5,462 bases of DNA from CAYTEH01 sp964436765. Lineage in GTDB: Bacteria; Patescibacteriota; Gracilibacteria; Peribacterales; Peribacteraceae. Position 1 is the first letter of the stretch. Each line of letters starts with the position of its first letter. Below, piece after piece: positions 4,896 through 5,462 of the stretch. The stretch spans positions 1 through 5,462 of the forward strand of contig CAYTEH010000042.1 of NCBI GenBank assembly GCA_964436765.1, written 5' to 3'. Under the pieces are notes generated by a model, which was given only the letters and a program-made list of their open reading frames with translations, was not told the origin of the DNA and searched no databases. The position numbers were made by a program, and so were the translations under genes.

Positions 4896-5462
4896 TTATC
4901 CCGCCTGTACCGACCTGTTCTCCTTCATGCGGATGGGCACGATATTGATGGGTCGTGCGTATCTGTTCAGTATTTCCTCGATCGTTTTCGGGCGCACCTC
5001 ATTGGTTCTCTTCTGCTCCAGCGTCACGTATGCGTCCAGCAGCTTGTTCCCCCGGGCCGTTTGCCTGAGTTCGGTCGGGTCGATTCCCAGCGCCTGCAGG
5101 CCGAAGAACGCCACGGCTGCGGCATCAGATTCGGCTCGCGGGTCGATCCTGAGAATGACATTCACCAGATGCACGAAATGTTCCTCGCGGGCTTTGTGCG
5201 GGAATGCGATTATGGCCTCGCGCCCGTACGATGCCGCTGTCTGCCACTGCTCCCTTTTCATTGCGATTTGAGCCAGCCCCCAGTAGACACTGAAAAAACG
5301 ATCGTCACTCCTCTCGCCCTCTTGCACGCACTGCAGAAAGACCACCTCGGCATCCTCGGGCTTGTTTTCCGCGAGCAGTCTCCACGCCTGCTGCGCGAGC
5401 GGGATGTTGTTTTCAAGACCCGCCCGGATGCGCCTGCGGACGCCGCTTGGAATATTGCCAAG
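4896..5462 (-). CDS. TPR-like helical repeat protein (N-terminus cut by window edge)
   Basis: The frame is open from the right edge to the TAA at 4898-4896, giving the last 188 residues of a longer protein; the true start is outside the window. Two degenerate tetratricopeptide repeats can be read, counting from the first visible residue. One at about 19-52 contains AWRLLAENKPEDAEVVFLQC. The clearer one at about 57-90 has the spacing of key small and large residues (L63, A64, A76, A83, P88) expected of a TPR. The remaining roughly 100 residues are mixed helical sequence with no motif I know, ending in a basic, Pro- and Ile-containing tail (NIVPIRMKENR). TPR proteins act as scaffolds; no partner or enzymatic role can be read here. 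No signal peptide or membrane segment is visible in this part. An in-frame GTG at 5345 is a poor start because the repeat pattern continues upstream of it. Confidence 0.75.
   Translation of the reverse strand, partial: LGNIPSGVRRRIRAGLENNIPLAQQAWRLLAENKPEDAEVVFLQCVQEGERSDDRFFSVYWGLAQIAMKREQWQTAASYGREAIIAFPHKAREEHFVHLVNVILRIDPRAESDAAAVAFFGLQALGIDPTELRQTARGNKLLDAYVTLEQKRTNEVRPKTIEEILNRYARPINIVPIRMKENRSVQAG

Noticed and set aside
4887..4904. GCGG/CCGC pairing at the convergent gap-TPR junction as a bidirectional terminator
   Set aside because: It has only four base pairs with a 10-base loop and no T-tracts.

Overview
The window comes from a GC-rich bacterial chromosome of uncertain lineage. It holds six protein genes and no RNA gene, CRISPR array, transposase or phage gene that I can recognise. 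The gene mix does not fix the taxonomy. It includes an HD-domain CCA-adding enzyme, an archaeal-looking endonuclease IV, a Tat-exported DUF1501 protein of the kind common in Planctomycetes, Verrucomicrobia and Acidobacteria, and NAD-type GAPDH. Start sites lack good Shine-Dalgarno sequences, and one copy of a 'PELVEG'-type dispersed repeat is present. An uncultured lineage (for example a Patescibacteria/Peribacteria-like or Planctomycetes-like genome) is plausible, but this is inference.

Layout. On the minus strand, reading leftward from 1488, lies a gene for a 101-residue acidic single-membrane-pass protein. It is followed 57 bases later, in the same reading frame, by a CCA tRNA nucleotidyltransferase that runs off the left edge. 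A 157-base divergent spacer (1489-1645) separates this pair from three plus-strand genes: endonuclease IV (1646-2470), the DUF1501 protein (about 2587-3780) and gap (3882-4886). A convergent minus-strand TPR-like gene enters from the right edge and stops at 4896, only 9 bases past the gap stop codon. No gene-free stretch exceeds 300 bases.

How the genes work together. They do not form an obvious pathway. tRNA 3'-end maturation, abasic-site repair, a secreted protein of unknown function and glycolysis look like housekeeping neighbours. The gaps of about 100 bases between the plus-strand genes suggest separate transcription or loose co-transcription.

The most distinctive structure is in the divergent spacer. 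The first seven codons of the endonuclease IV gene occur twice, 66 bases apart and in the same frame. The copies differ only at three synonymous positions, and between them sits a PELVEG-type palindromic repeat plus an in-frame TAG. This looks like insertion of a dispersed repeat with duplication of the gene start. I found no convincing new multi-gene system.
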